Below are positions 40,336 to 49,648 of a stretch of 64,000 nt of DNA, one piece after another. Both the position numbers and the translations under genes were made by a program. The stretch is from contig CAVRGW010000006.1 in NCBI GenBank assembly GCA_963720885.1, positions 868,001 through 932,000 of the forward strand, in the 5' to 3' direction. Source of the DNA: DATLLN01 sp963720885. Lineage in GTDB: Bacteria > Actinomycetota > Thermoleophilia > Gaiellales > JAICJC01. Under the pieces are notes generated by a model. It was not told where the DNA came from. It did no database searches and was given only the letters and a program-made list of their open reading frames with translations. Numbering within the stretch: the first letter of the stretch is position 1; the number at the start of each line of letters is the position of its first letter.

Positions 40336-42136
40336 ATGCGCGACTATCTGCCCATCGCCGAGCACGGCGTGATCGGCGACCTCCACACCGTCGCTCTGGT
40401 GGGCACCGACGGATCGATCGACTGGTACTGCTGCCCGCGCTTCGACGCCCCCAGCGTGTTCGGTGCGATCCTCGACGTCCACAAGGGCGGGTACTTCCAG
40501 ATCGCCCCGGCGGACGGCGAGTCCAAGACGAAGCAGCTCTACCTGCCCGACACGAACATCCTCTACACCCGCTTCCTGACACCGGACGGCGTCGGCGAGC
40601 TGACGGATTTCATGCCGATCGGTCCGCAGCACGATCTGGGCGAGCACCGGCTGGTGCGCTGCGTGCACTGCGTCCGTGGGCAGATGCGGTTCCGCGTCGA
40701 GTGCCGCCCACGGTTCGACTACGCCCGCGCCGAGCACGAGCTGGTCGAGGGCGACGGCGGCGTGCTGTTCCGCGGAGCGGCGCTGACGCTCGCGCTGGAG
40801 TCCGACCGCGAGATGAGCGTCGACGGCCACGACGTCGCATTCGAGTGCACGCTCGAGGCGGGCGAGTGGATGAACATCTCGCTGTCCCGCGTCGATCCCG
40901 GCTACGAGCCGCGCCGCTTCACGGAGGGCGAGGCGACCGAGGCCTTCACCCATACCGTCAGCTTCTGGCGCAACTGGATCGCGAAGTCGCGCTACCGCGG
41001 CCGCTGGCGCGAGATGGTGCACCGCTCGGCGCTGACGTTGAAGATGCTCACCTACAAGCCGACCGGTGCGATCGTCGCCGCGCCGACCACCAGCCTGCCG
41101 GAGACGCTCGGCGGCGAGCGCAACTGGGACTACCGCTACACCTGGATCCGCGACGCCGCGTTCTCGCTGTATGCGCTGCTGCGGCTGGGCTTCACCGAGG
41201 AGGCGGGCTCCTTCATGAGCTGGCTGACCGACCGCTACCGGGACGAGGGCAGCCACGCCGAAGGGCCGCTCCAGATCATGTACGGGATCGACGGCCGCGC
41301 CGACCTCGAGGAGCTGGTGCTGCCCCACCTCGAGGGCTATATGGGCTCGGCGCCGGTGCGCATCGGCAACGGCGCCGCGGATCAGCTCCAGCTCGACATC
41401 TATGGCGAGCTGATCGACTCGATCTACCTCTACAACAAGTACGGCGAGCCGATCGGCTATGACGCCTGGATGTCGCTGACGAAGGTGGTCGATTGGCTGG
41501 CCGCCAACTGGGACCGGCCGGACGAGGGGATCTGGGAGACGCGCGGCGGCCAGCAGCACTTCACCTTCTCGCGGCTGATGAGCTGGGTGGCGATCGAGCG
41601 GATGGTGCGGATGTCGCGCCAACGCGGGCTGCCGGCCGACCTCGTCGGGTGGCTGGAGGTGCGCGACAAGATCGCCCGCCAGGTGATGGAGCGCGGCTGG
41701 AACGAGGGCCGTCGCGCCTTCACCCAGCACTACGACACCGAGGTGCTGGACGCCTCGGTGCTGCTCGATGCCGCTGACCAAGTTCATCGCGCCGCGCGAT
41801 CCGCGCTGGCTGTCGACGCTCGACGCGATCGGCAACGAGCTCGTCTCCGACAGCCTTGTCTACCGGTACAACATCTCCGCATCGCCGGACGGGCTGGACG
41901 GCGAGGAGGGCACGTTCTCGATCTGCTCGTTCTGGTGGGTCGAGGCGCTGGCCCGCGCCGGCCGCCTGAACGAGGCCCGGCTGGCCTTCGAGAAGATGCT
42001 GACGTATGCCAACCACCTCGGCCTCTACTCCGAGGAGATCGGGCCGACCGGCGAGCAGCTGGGGAACTTCCCGCAGGCGTTCACGCACCTCGCGCTGATC
42101 TCGGCGGCCGTCAACCTCGACCACCAGCTGGGGTAG
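40336..42136 (+). pseudogene. GH15 glucoamylase/trehalase-like glycosidase with apparent +1 frameshift
   Basis: The product resembles bacterial GH15 glycosidases (glucoamylase or trehalase type). The N-terminal part has YLPIAEHGVIGDLHTVALVG and DGSIDWYC, the catalytic barrel has LGGERNWDYRYTWIRDAAF and IWETRGGQQHFTFSRLM. Family similarity follows the ATG frame to VLDASVLL at 41766, then resumes in the next frame with MPLTKFIAPRDPRW and runs to 42136. One extra G near 41767 accounts for it. An ATG falls exactly at the restart (41768). Without correction the protein loses about 120 C-terminal residues of the catalytic barrel. No signal peptide, so it is probably cytosolic. Confidence 0.8.
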
Positions 42137-45100
42137 CTACGCCGCCGAGGCGGTGCGCAGCGGCAGTGACAGCGAGACGCGGGTGCCGTCCCCCGGCGAG
42201 GTGACGATCTCGACCGATCCTCCGGCGGCGTCGATCCGCTCGGTCAGCGCCTCCAGGCCCAGGTGGTTGGTCGCTCGCGCCCGTTCCAGCGCCTGCTCGA
42301 GGTTGAAGCCCCGGCCGTCGTCGAGCACCTCGGCCTGCAGCCGGCCGTCGTCCGCCGACAGCGAGATCACCACCTGCTGCGCCTCGGCGTGGGTGCGCAC
42401 GTTGGCGATCAGCTCGGAGATCGAGCGGAACGCGATCGCCTCGACCGTCGAATCGAGGCGGCCGGGGAGGGTGCCGATGTCGAGCCGCACCTCGACCGGT
42501 GTCTCCCTCGCCAACGCGTCCAGCAGATGGCGGACGGCGGGCTCGAGCCCGTGCTGCCAGAGCATCGCCGGGCGCAGCTCGAAGGTCATCCGGCGCGTGC
42601 GCTCCACGGCGCCGCTGACCAGCGACGCCGCCTGGCGCAGGCTGGCCGACGCGCGGTCGAGCTCACCCGCCTCGATGGCGTGGCGCACCCGATCGAGCGC
42701 GATGACGCATGCCGAGAGCACCTGCACCGTGTCGTCGTGCAGGTCGCCCGCCACCTGCGTGCGCTCCTGCTCCTGCGCGCGCACGAGACGTGCCAGCAGC
42801 TCGCGCTGGCGGCGCTCGAGGGCCTCCAGGCGGCGCGCGCGGCTCTCGGACTGATCGCGCAGTCGCGCGCCGCGCAGCGCCGCCGCCACCTGCTCGGCCA
42901 CCGTCTCCATCAGCAGCGCGTCCTCGCCGTCGAACCGGTCGGTGGTGATGTCGTACAGGCCCAGCACGGCGTCGCACCGCCCGTCCACGGCCACCGGCGT
43001 GATCAGCACCGACTCGTACACCGATCCGCTCTCCCGCCAGGGGACGAACCCGTCTGCCTCCTCCGAGTTGCCCAGCACCAGCTGCCGACCCGTCTCGAAC
43101 ACGCGCCCAGTCGTGCCCTCGTCCATCGACCGGCGCATGCCCTCGGTGCTGTTGCCGTGCCGGTCGATGTCGACGATCGACACCTGCTCCTCGGTCTCGC
43201 GCTCCGCCAGGAACGCCGCCACGGCGCCGCAGTCGATGTGCGTATCGATCGCCTCGACGGCCGAGCGCAGCGTGTCCACCGGCGTCGCCGCCGTCGCCAC
43301 CGCCTTGGCCACCTCCAGCGTCAGCGCCAGGCGCCGGGCCCGCCGCTCCGACTCGTCGCGCAGCGAGGCACCGCGCAGCGCGGCCGCCAGCTGCTCGGCG
43401 ACCGTGCGCATCAGCAGCGCGTCATCGTCGTCGAACCGGCCGACGGCGGTGTCGGTGAGCGTGATCACCGCGACGGTGTGGCCGACGAGCTGGACCGGCG
43501 TGAACACCGCCGACTGGTACTCCCAGTCGTCCGCCGTCCACAGCAGCCCCGGCGGTGCATCGTCCTGCTTGCGCAGGTGCAGCTGCCGCCCGGTGCGGAA
43601 GACGATGCCGTTGTGGCCGGCGAACAGCGGCTGGCGCATGCCCTGCACGCTGGCGCCGTGACGGTCGATGTCGATCACGCACAACTGCTCAACGGTCTCG
43701 GGCAGCGCCATGAAGCCGGCCACGGATCCGCAGTGGATCGCGTCCGCCACCGTCTCGACCGCCGAGCGCAGGGCGTCTTCGATCGCCGGCGCGTCGGCCA
43801 CCGCCCGGGCGACGTCCAGGGTGACGGCGAGCCGCCGCGCCCGCCGCTCCGACTCGTCGCGCAGTCGCGCGCCGCGCAGCGCCGCGGCGACCTGTTCGGC
43901 CAGCGTCCGCATGAGCACGGCGTCGTCGACGTTGAAGCGATGCGGCTCGAGGCTGTAGAGCCCGATCGCCGCCGCCACCTGGTCGTCGACCACGACCGGC
44001 GTCAGCAGCACCGACCGGTATGCCGAGTCCTCCCGCCACGGGCGGTACCCGTCGTGGGTTCGCACGTCACCGATGTTGACCTGTCCCGCGCCGGTCAGCA
44101 CGGCGCCCGTGGTGATGCCCTCCAGCGGCCGCCGCTCAGCCTCGACGCCGCCGGTCGGGTCGACGTCGATCACGCACTCCTGCTCGCAGGTCTCGGGCAG
44201 GGGAACGAACGCCGAGAACGCGTGCGCCTCGATGGATGCGGCGATCGCCCGCACCGCAGCGCGCAGCGTGCTGTCGACGGTGCGCTCGCCGGCCACCGCT
44301 GTGGCCACCTGCAGCGTCACGGCCAGCCGGCCGGCGCGCTGCTCGGATTCCGCACGCAGCCGGGCGCCGCGGAGCGCCGCGGCCACCTGCTCGGCGACCG
44401 CGCGCAGCAGGCTGGCCTCGGTCTCGTCGAACCGGTCGGGCTCGACGTCGGCCACGTGCAGCGCCGCCACGCAGACGCCGTCCACCAGCACCGGCGTCAC
44501 GATCACCGACTCCAACCGCGGCTCGCCGGGCCACGCGTAGACGTCGCTCAGGCTCGACCGTCCTACCGATACCTGGCGGGCCGTCGACAGCGCCACCCCC
44601 ACGAGCCCCTCGCCGGCCGGGCGCCGCCGTCCCTCGAGCCGCGTATCGCCGCGGCCGTCGATGACGGCGGTGAAGATCTGCTCCGAGCGGTCGCTGCTCA
44701 GCCGGATGCCCGCCGCGCTGGTGCATCCGGTCGACTCGTGCACCAGGCGCACGGCCGTGCGCACCACGTCGTCCGCGCTCTCGGCGGCGGCGATCCGCCG
44801 GGCGATGTCGGAGGCGAGCGCGAGGCGGCGGGCGCGCTGCTCCGATTCGCTGCGCAGCCGAGCGCCGCGGAGCGCCGCAGCGACCTGCTCGGCAACGGTC
44901 ACCATCAGCACCTCGTCATCCGCCGTGAAGGCGTCCGGCGTCGACGACGCCAGCTGGAGCACCGCCTCGCACCGTCCATCCACGACGACTGGCACGTAGA
45001 CGATCGAGAGATCCTCCCGCCTGGCGCCGTGCGAGTAGTCCGGTTCGGCGGGAGCGTTCCCCAGCCGGATCGGGACGCGGCTCGCCGCAACCCGGCCGGC

Positions 45101-47308
45101 GATGCGCTCGCCGATCGGCCACGTCGTACCGACCTCGTTGACCGCCTCGGTGCGCTCGTAGCTGACCGTCAGCATCATCTCTCCGCGGTCGTGGAAGCAG
45201 CGAACCGCCGTGACGTTCTCGTAGCCGGTGCCCTCGAACAGCGTCCGTGCTGCGACGTCGAGGGCTTCGTCGATCGACCCCGCTCCCGTGACTGCGCGAG
45301 CCACTTCGGCCGCGAGTGCCAGCCGCCGAGCACGGCGGTCGGACGCCTCGCGCAGCTCGACCCCGCGAATGGCGGCTGCGACCTGCTCGGCGACGGCCCG
45401 CATCAGCAGCTCGTCCTGTGCCTCGAACCGGTCGGTCGAGACGTCGTACAGCCCCAGCACCGCCATCACCACGCCGTCGACCAGGACGGGCACGATCAGG
45501 CCGGATTCGTGGTTGTGCTCGCCAGTCCATCGGCTGATCCGGTCGGACGGCGGCTGGCTCGACTCGCGGACGATCTGGCCGGTCGCGAACACGTGGCCCG
45601 ACATCCCCTCCGAGCGCGGCCTGCGTAGGCCGATCGGCCGGCCGCCTGCCACCGTCTGCACCGCCACCAGCACCTGTTCGTCGCCGTCGGCGCGCACCGC
45701 GTTGACCGTGGTGCATTCCACGGCGCCGAACAGCGCGTTCACTGCGGCCCGCAGGGTGGAGTCGATGCTGTCCGCACCAACGACTGCACGGGCCACGTCG
45801 AGCGACAGCGCCAGGCGGTGGGCGCGCCGCTCCGACTGCTCGCGCAGCCGCCGCGCGCTGATGGCGATCGCCAGCTGCTCGGCGATCGTCTCCATCGTCA
45901 CCTCGTCCCAGGCGTCGAACCGGTGCTGCTCCTGCGTCCACGCCCCGACGGCGGCCACGCACTCGCCGTCGACGTTGACCGGGGTGACGATGGCCGACCG
46001 GTACGGCTCGTCGGACTGCCAGTTGTACGCGTTGTCGCCGTCGGCGCACCCGCTGCGGAAGGGCAGCCCCGTGCGCAGCGTGCGGCCGCAGATGCCGGCG
46101 TCCAGCGGCCGCCGGAGCCCGGCCTGCGACGGCTCGCGCCGCGACTCGTCGGCCACGTACACCTGCTCGCCCGCGGCCCGGTCGGCCATCGCGATGGTCA
46201 CGCTGTCGTAGCCTGTGTGGGCGCAGACGGTGCGCGCGACATCCCGCAACATCTCGTCCAGCGGTCCCGACGACGTCACCAGCTTCGCCACCTCGGAGGC
46301 CAGTGCCAGCCGGTGCGCGCGTCGCTCGGACTCGTCGCGGTGCCGGAGGCTGCGCCACGCGGCGGCCAGCTGCTCGGCGACCAGCGTCATCAGCGCCGAG
46401 TCGGCCTGATCGAACGTGTCGCCGGCCTCGACCACGTCCAGCGCGGCCACGGCCTCGCCCTCGACGACGACCGGCACCACCAGCACTGGTCCGTCGTCGC
46501 CGGCGGTGCGCACCGGCTGCTGCGTGGTCAGTGCGATGCCGATCGCCCCGGAGCCGATCGGCCGGCGCACCGGCGTGAACGACCCCGGCGGTCCCACCTC
46601 GACCAGGTGCAGCTGCTCGCCGGTCTCGTCGAGCACCAGCGTGGCCGCCACCCGCCGGAACCCGGCCGCGCGGTGCGTCGCCCGTGCGGCGAGCTCGAGC
46701 GCCTGCTCGACCGTCGTGGCGGCCGCCACCGACTGGGCGACGCGGGCCGCGACGTCCAGACTCCGGGCGCGCCGCTCGGACTGCTCACGCAGCCGGATGC
46801 CGCGGAGTGTGGCCGCCAGCTGGTCGGCGGCGATTCGCAGCAGCGTGGCGTCCGCCTCGCCGTAGCGGTCGCGGTCGGTGTCCGCCAGCTCGAGCACCGC
46901 CTCGCAGCGGCCGTCGACGACCACCGGAGTGAGGAGTATCGAGTGGAACACCTGAGGGTCGGCGTCCCACGAGTAGCGCGGATCGTCGCCCGCGTCGCCC
47001 ATCAGCAGCTGCTGGTGGCTGGCCACGACGACGCCGATCAGCCCCTCGTCGAGCGGGCGCCGGTTCCCGACCGCGGTCTTCGCCCGTCGCGCCCGGTCGG
47101 CGACGATCACCTGCTCTCCGGCATCGTGGTCGATCAGCGTACCGGTGACGCCCTGGTGCCCGGACAGGGCGAACAGCTCGTCGACCGTCGCCTCGAGCGC
47201 ACCGGCCAGCGACCCGGCGGTTGTCGTCGCGGCAGTGATCGCCCGGGCGAGCTCGAGCAGCCGCTCCAGCTCGTTCGGCGGGGGTGGGGTGGCTCCGGTG
47301 TCACCCAC
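42137..47308 (-). CDS. Giant soluble sensor histidine kinase with nine tandem GAF domains
   Basis: The 1723-residue protein has no membrane segment. Nine GAF-like units of about 140-165 residues follow one another (roughly 14-175, 186-325, 336-490, 501-655, 666-820, 831-985, 996-1150, 1161-1317, 1327-1485). Each ends in a near-identical linker such as AEQVAAALRGARLR followed by ESERRARRLA. A NarL-type HisKA_3 dimerisation domain follows (ERTQVAGDLHDD, phosphoacceptor His1524), then HATPase (ELIANVRTHA, LDDGRGFN, GLEALTERI). GAF domains bind small ligands or chromophores; which here is unknown. No response regulator gene is adjacent. GTG start, with CACAAT seven bases upstream. Confidence 0.93.
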   Translation of the reverse strand: MGDTGATPPPPNELERLLELARAITAATTTAGSLAGALEATVDELFALSGHQGVTGTLIDHDAGEQVIVADRARRAKTAVGNRRPLDEGLIGVVVASHQQLLMGDAGDDPRYSWDADPQVFHSILLTPVVVDGRCEAVLELADTDRDRYGEADATLLRIAADQLAATLRGIRLREQSERRARSLDVAARVAQSVAAATTVEQALELAARATHRAAGFRRVAATLVLDETGEQLHLVEVGPPGSFTPVRRPIGSGAIGIALTTQQPVRTAGDDGPVLVVPVVVEGEAVAALDVVEAGDTFDQADSALMTLVAEQLAAAWRSLRHRDESERRAHRLALASEVAKLVTSSGPLDEMLRDVARTVCAHTGYDSVTIAMADRAAGEQVYVADESRREPSQAGLRRPLDAGICGRTLRTGLPFRSGCADGDNAYNWQSDEPYRSAIVTPVNVDGECVAAVGAWTQEQHRFDAWDEVTMETIAEQLAIAISARRLREQSERRAHRLALSLDVARAVVGADSIDSTLRAAVNALFGAVECTTVNAVRADGDEQVLVAVQTVAGGRPIGLRRPRSEGMSGHVFATGQIVRESSQPPSDRISRWTGEHNHESGLIVPVLVDGVVMAVLGLYDVSTDRFEAQDELLMRAVAEQVAAAIRGVELREASDRRARRLALAAEVARAVTGAGSIDEALDVAARTLFEGTGYENVTAVRCFHDRGEMMLTVSYERTEAVNEVGTTWPIGERIAGRVAASRVPIRLGNAPAEPDYSHGARREDLSIVYVPVVVDGRCEAVLQLASSTPDAFTADDEVLMVTVAEQVAAALRGARLRSESEQRARRLALASDIARRIAAAESADDVVRTAVRLVHESTGCTSAAGIRLSSDRSEQIFTAVIDGRGDTRLEGRRRPAGEGLVGVALSTARQVSVGRSSLSDVYAWPGEPRLESVIVTPVLVDGVCVAALHVADVEPDRFDETEASLLRAVAEQVAAALRGARLRAESEQRAGRLAVTLQVATAVAGERTVDSTLRAAVRAIAASIEAHAFSAFVPLPETCEQECVIDVDPTGGVEAERRPLEGITTGAVLTGAGQVNIGDVRTHDGYRPWREDSAYRSVLLTPVVVDDQVAAAIGLYSLEPHRFNVDDAVLMRTLAEQVAAALRGARLRDESERRARRLAVTLDVARAVADAPAIEDALRSAVETVADAIHCGSVAGFMALPETVEQLCVIDIDRHGASVQGMRQPLFAGHNGIVFRTGRQLHLRKQDDAPPGLLWTADDWEYQSAVFTPVQLVGHTVAVITLTDTAVGRFDDDDALLMRTVAEQLAAALRGASLRDESERRARRLALTLEVAKAVATAATPVDTLRSAVEAIDTHIDCGAVAAFLAERETEEQVSIVDIDRHGNSTEGMRRSMDEGTTGRVFETGRQLVLGNSEEADGFVPWRESGSVYESVLITPVAVDGRCDAVLGLYDITTDRFDGEDALLMETVAEQVAAALRGARLRDQSESRARRLEALERRQRELLARLVRAQEQERTQVAGDLHDDTVQVLSACVIALDRVRHAIEAGELDRASASLRQAASLVSGAVERTRRMTFELRPAMLWQHGLEPAVRHLLDALARETPVEVRLDIGTLPGRLDSTVEAIAFRSISELIANVRTHAEAQQVVISLSADDGRLQAEVLDDGRGFNLEQALERARATNHLGLEALTERIDAAGGSVEIVTSPGDGTRVSLSLPLRTASAA

Positions 47309-47329
47309 TTGCAGGATTGTGGCAGATGA

Positions 47330-48613
47330 TCAGGCCGGCTGGCCGGTCGAGCCCAGCGTCAGTGCGGCGAACGGCACGTGCAGCTCGTCGGGCTCGAGGC
47401 CGCCGTGGTGCCCGCGGAACCGCTGAATGAACCGCTCCGCCTCGTACCACCACACCGACTCGCCGTTCGCCGGCAGGACGACGACGTTGCCGACGCGGGC
47501 GCGGAGCCTGTCGTCCGGCGGCGGGCCGAAGATGCCGTCGCCGAGCAGTTCGTCCGTCAGCCGCACCTGTGCGCGGTCGCCCAGCATCCGCCGCAGGGCC
47601 GACACCGCCTCATCGACGTGGTCGCGGCGGACGTGGAGGAACAGGTCGCGCGCCGACCCGGCCGGCGCCAGGGGGCGGCCGGACGCCGAGCGTTCCAGCA
47701 TCGGCTCGAGCTCGGGCGCCACCAGGTTGACGTAGAGCGTGGAGGCCGGATCGATGGTCACCTGGCCGTGGTCCGCGGTCAGGATCAGCGCCGTCTCGCC
47801 GGCGGCCGCCGCGGCGAGCCGGGGCAGCGCCCGCTCCAGTGCGGAGAGGTGGGCCCGCGCGACCAGGTCCGCCCGCATCGACAGCGGCCCATGCTCGTGG
47901 GCGACGGCGTCGAACTCCGGGAAGTACGCGAACACGTAGCTGGGGTCGGGCGAGCGCAGCAGCCGGGCGCAGATCGCGAACGCCTCCTCGATCGCGCGGT
48001 AGCCGTGCTGCTCGGCGCCGCGCAGCACCGCGCTGCCGTACGCCGATCCCGTGATGTGCGCCGGCTGCACCGCGTGGGCCGCGACGCCGGCAGCCGCCAG
48101 GCGCTGCGCCAGCGTCTCCCACGGAAAGAGCGTCAGCGGGTCAGCTCCCGCCTCCAACAGGTGATCCTGCCCGTGGTCGCCGGCCGGCGAGAACAGCAAC
48201 GGGGCCATCAGCTCGCCGAGCAGCGGCTCGTACATGAACCACTCGTAGATCCCAGTTGCCGTCACGGGAAGCCCGGTGTGCAGTGTTGTCATGTGGGCGG
48301 TGGTGGTCGACGGGAACTGCGACGACAGCTTGGAGACGGTGCCGCGCCGCATCAGGCGCCGGAGCAGCGGATGCTCGCCGTGTCGCTCCAGGAACGCCCA
48401 GCCGAACGCGTCGAGCAGCACCAGCAGCACCGCATGCGGGCGGTCGGGTAGGCCGTCCAGCGCGGCGTCCGGAAGCCCGCCGGGCGCACCGGCCAGGAGC
48501 CGCTCGACGGTGGCCGGGATCTGCGCGAACGCGTACCCCTCGTACAGCGGACGGGCGAGCCCACCTGGGAGCCGCGCGGCGTCGACCTGCTCGATCGACC
48601 GGGCGTTCAGCAT
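47330..48613 (-). CDS. Type I phosphodiesterase/nucleotide pyrophosphatase-like (alkaline phosphatase superfamily) protein
   Basis: The 427-residue protein carries superfamily metal motifs: LLVLLDAFGW (first Asp), the nucleophile region FPSTTTAHMTTLHTG, YFPEFDAVAHEHGP and LILTADHGQ. It probably hydrolyses phosphodiester or sulfate-ester bonds in small molecules; the substrate is unknown. There is no signal peptide. The ATG at 48613 has TATCAT nine bases upstream. It ends 22 bases before the histidine kinase start, on the same strand. Confidence 0.87.
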   Translation of the reverse strand: MLNARSIEQVDAARLPGGLARPLYEGYAFAQIPATVERLLAGAPGGLPDAALDGLPDRPHAVLLVLLDAFGWAFLERHGEHPLLRRLMRRGTVSKLSSQFPSTTTAHMTTLHTGLPVTATGIYEWFMYEPLLGELMAPLLFSPAGDHGQDHLLEAGADPLTLFPWETLAQRLAAAGVAAHAVQPAHITGSAYGSAVLRGAEQHGYRAIEEAFAICARLLRSPDPSYVFAYFPEFDAVAHEHGPLSMRADLVARAHLSALERALPRLAAAAAGETALILTADHGQVTIDPASTLYVNLVAPELEPMLERSASGRPLAPAGSARDLFLHVRRDHVDEAVSALRRMLGDRAQVRLTDELLGDGIFGPPPDDRLRARVGNVVVLPANGESVWWYEAERFIQRFRGHHGGLEPDELHVPFAALTLGSTGQPA

Positions 48614-48622
48614 CGGGTCGGG

Positions 48623-48628
48623 ATGATA
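48623..48628 (-). promoter_or_regulatory. Putative -10 box TATCAT for the phosphodiesterase-like gene
   Basis: TATCAT on the minus strand lies nine bases before the ATG at 48613; leaderless layout. Confidence 0.45.
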
Positions 48629-48655
48629 CGGCCCGGTGGTACCGTGACGGCCCCG

Positions 48656-48728
48656 GGGCGGTTAGCTCAGTTGGGAGAGCACCTGCTTTACACGCAGGGG
48701 GTCGGCGGTTCGATCCCGTCACCGCCCA
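48656..48728 (+). tRNA. tRNA-Val (anticodon TAC)
   Basis: Complete cloverleaf: acceptor GGGCGGT/ACCGCCC, D-arm GCTC...GAGC, anticodon stem CCTGC/GCAGG with loop TTTACAC, T-loop TTCGATC, discriminator A, no encoded CCA. Its 3' 28 bases are duplicated at 52576. Confidence 0.97.
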
Positions 48729-48730
48729 TC
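48701..48730 (+). repeat. attL-like 30-bp direct repeat at the tRNA-Val 3' end
   Basis: The 30 bases from GTCGGCGG to CGCCCATC, covering the T-arm, acceptor strand and two bases beyond, recur identically and in the same orientation at 52576-52605. Flanks diverge immediately on both sides. Confidence 0.75.
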
Positions 48731-48806
48731 ACGATGCGGAGCGCCTGGGACACGACCGCGACTCGTTGAGCAGCGACTCGCCGACGTCGAAGACGACCGC
48801 CTGCAC
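48729..48806 (-). pseudogene. Truncated HAD-hydrolase N-terminal remnant
   Basis: A GTG at 48806 begins VQAVVFDVGESLLNESR, closely like the start of actinobacterial HAD-family hydrolases (motif I, FDVGETL-type). After about 17 residues similarity stops, and the frame ends at the tRNA-Val/att repeat boundary. The gene lay downstream of coxM on the same strand and appears cut off by recombination at the repeat. The match rests on one short motif, so confidence is moderate. Confidence 0.5.
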
Positions 48807-48829
48807 CTGTTCCGGAACCGCGCCGGCGG

Positions 48830-49648
48830 CTAACCCGAGCTCGCCTCCTCGAGCGCCCGCCGGGTGAGCACGCGGGCCAGATGCCTGCGGTAGTCCGCGG
48901 AGCCGGCGGAGTCGGCGGGCGGGTCGAGACCCTCGGCGGCGAGCTCCGCTGCCTCCGCTGCGTTCCCGCCCGAGAACGCCCGCTCGGCGGCCACGGCGCG
49001 CACCGGGGCCGGGCCGACGCCCGTGAGCGCGATCCGGGCGGAGCTCCCGTCCACCACGGCCGCGACGCCGACGATCGCCCAGTCCTGAGCCCGGCGGTTG
49101 AACTTGACGTACGCCCCCTTCGGAGCCTTGGGCACGCGCACGCCGGTCAGGATCTCGTCCGGGCGCAGCGACGTCGTCAGGAAGCCGAGGAACAGATCCT
49201 TGGCGGCGATGGTGCGCATCCCGTCCGGGCCCTCGGCCGACACCTCGCCGTCGAGGGCGAGCAGCACGGTTGGCAGGTCGCCGTGGGGATCGGCCTGTGC
49301 CAGCGAACCGCCGATCGTGCCGCGGTTGCGCACCTGCATGTCGCCGATGCTCGCGGCCGCCTGCGCCAGGACGGGGCAGGCGGAGCGCACGAGGTCCGAC
49401 TGCGCCACGTCGACGTGGCACGTGAGCGCGCCGATCACGATGTGCGAGCCCATATCGGAGATGCCGCGCAGGCTGGAGATGCCGCCGATGTCGATCAGCG
49501 TCTCCGGCGCCGCCAGCCGCAGCTTCATCATCGGCAAGAGCGAGTGCCCGCCGGCGATGACGCGGGCGCCGTCGCCGTGCGTGCGCAGGAGGCTGGCCGC
49601 GTCGGCTACGGACTCGGGCCGCTCGTATGCGAATGCGCGCGGGATCAT
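48830..49648 (-). CDS. coxM: Molybdenum hydroxylase FAD-binding medium subunit (CoxM type)
   Basis: The 272-residue protein binds FAD: RVIAGGHSLLPMMKLR (first FAD motif, AGGHSL) and QVRNRGTIGGSLAQADPHGD (TIGG motif), with a C-terminal CO_deh_flav_C domain. It moves electrons from the Fe-S subunit to an acceptor. The ATG at 49648 overlaps the coxL stop by four bases (ATGA). The order S-L-M on the transcript matches form II carbon-monoxide-dehydrogenase-like enzymes. Confidence 0.94.
   Translation of the reverse strand: MIPRAFAYERPESVADAASLLRTHGDGARVIAGGHSLLPMMKLRLAAPETLIDIGGISSLRGISDMGSHIVIGALTCHVDVAQSDLVRSACPVLAQAAASIGDMQVRNRGTIGGSLAQADPHGDLPTVLLALDGEVSAEGPDGMRTIAAKDLFLGFLTTSLRPDEILTGVRVPKAPKGAYVKFNRRAQDWAIVGVAAVVDGSSARIALTGVGPAPVRAVAAERAFSGGNAAEAAELAAEGLDPPADSAGSADYRRHLARVLTRRALEEASSG

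Noticed and set aside
42263..45628. 1121-codon open frame antisense to the GAF kinase
   Set aside because: It is the low-stop shadow frame of a very GC-rich repetitive gene; its residue makeup (Arg, Gly, His, Gln rich) shows no domain and the opposite strand encodes clear GAF/kinase motifs.
48141..48722. Open frame whose start reads MTGSNRRPPACKAG and ends in the phosphodiesterase region
   Set aside because: The peptide is the translated antisense of tRNA-Val, a familiar false gene call.
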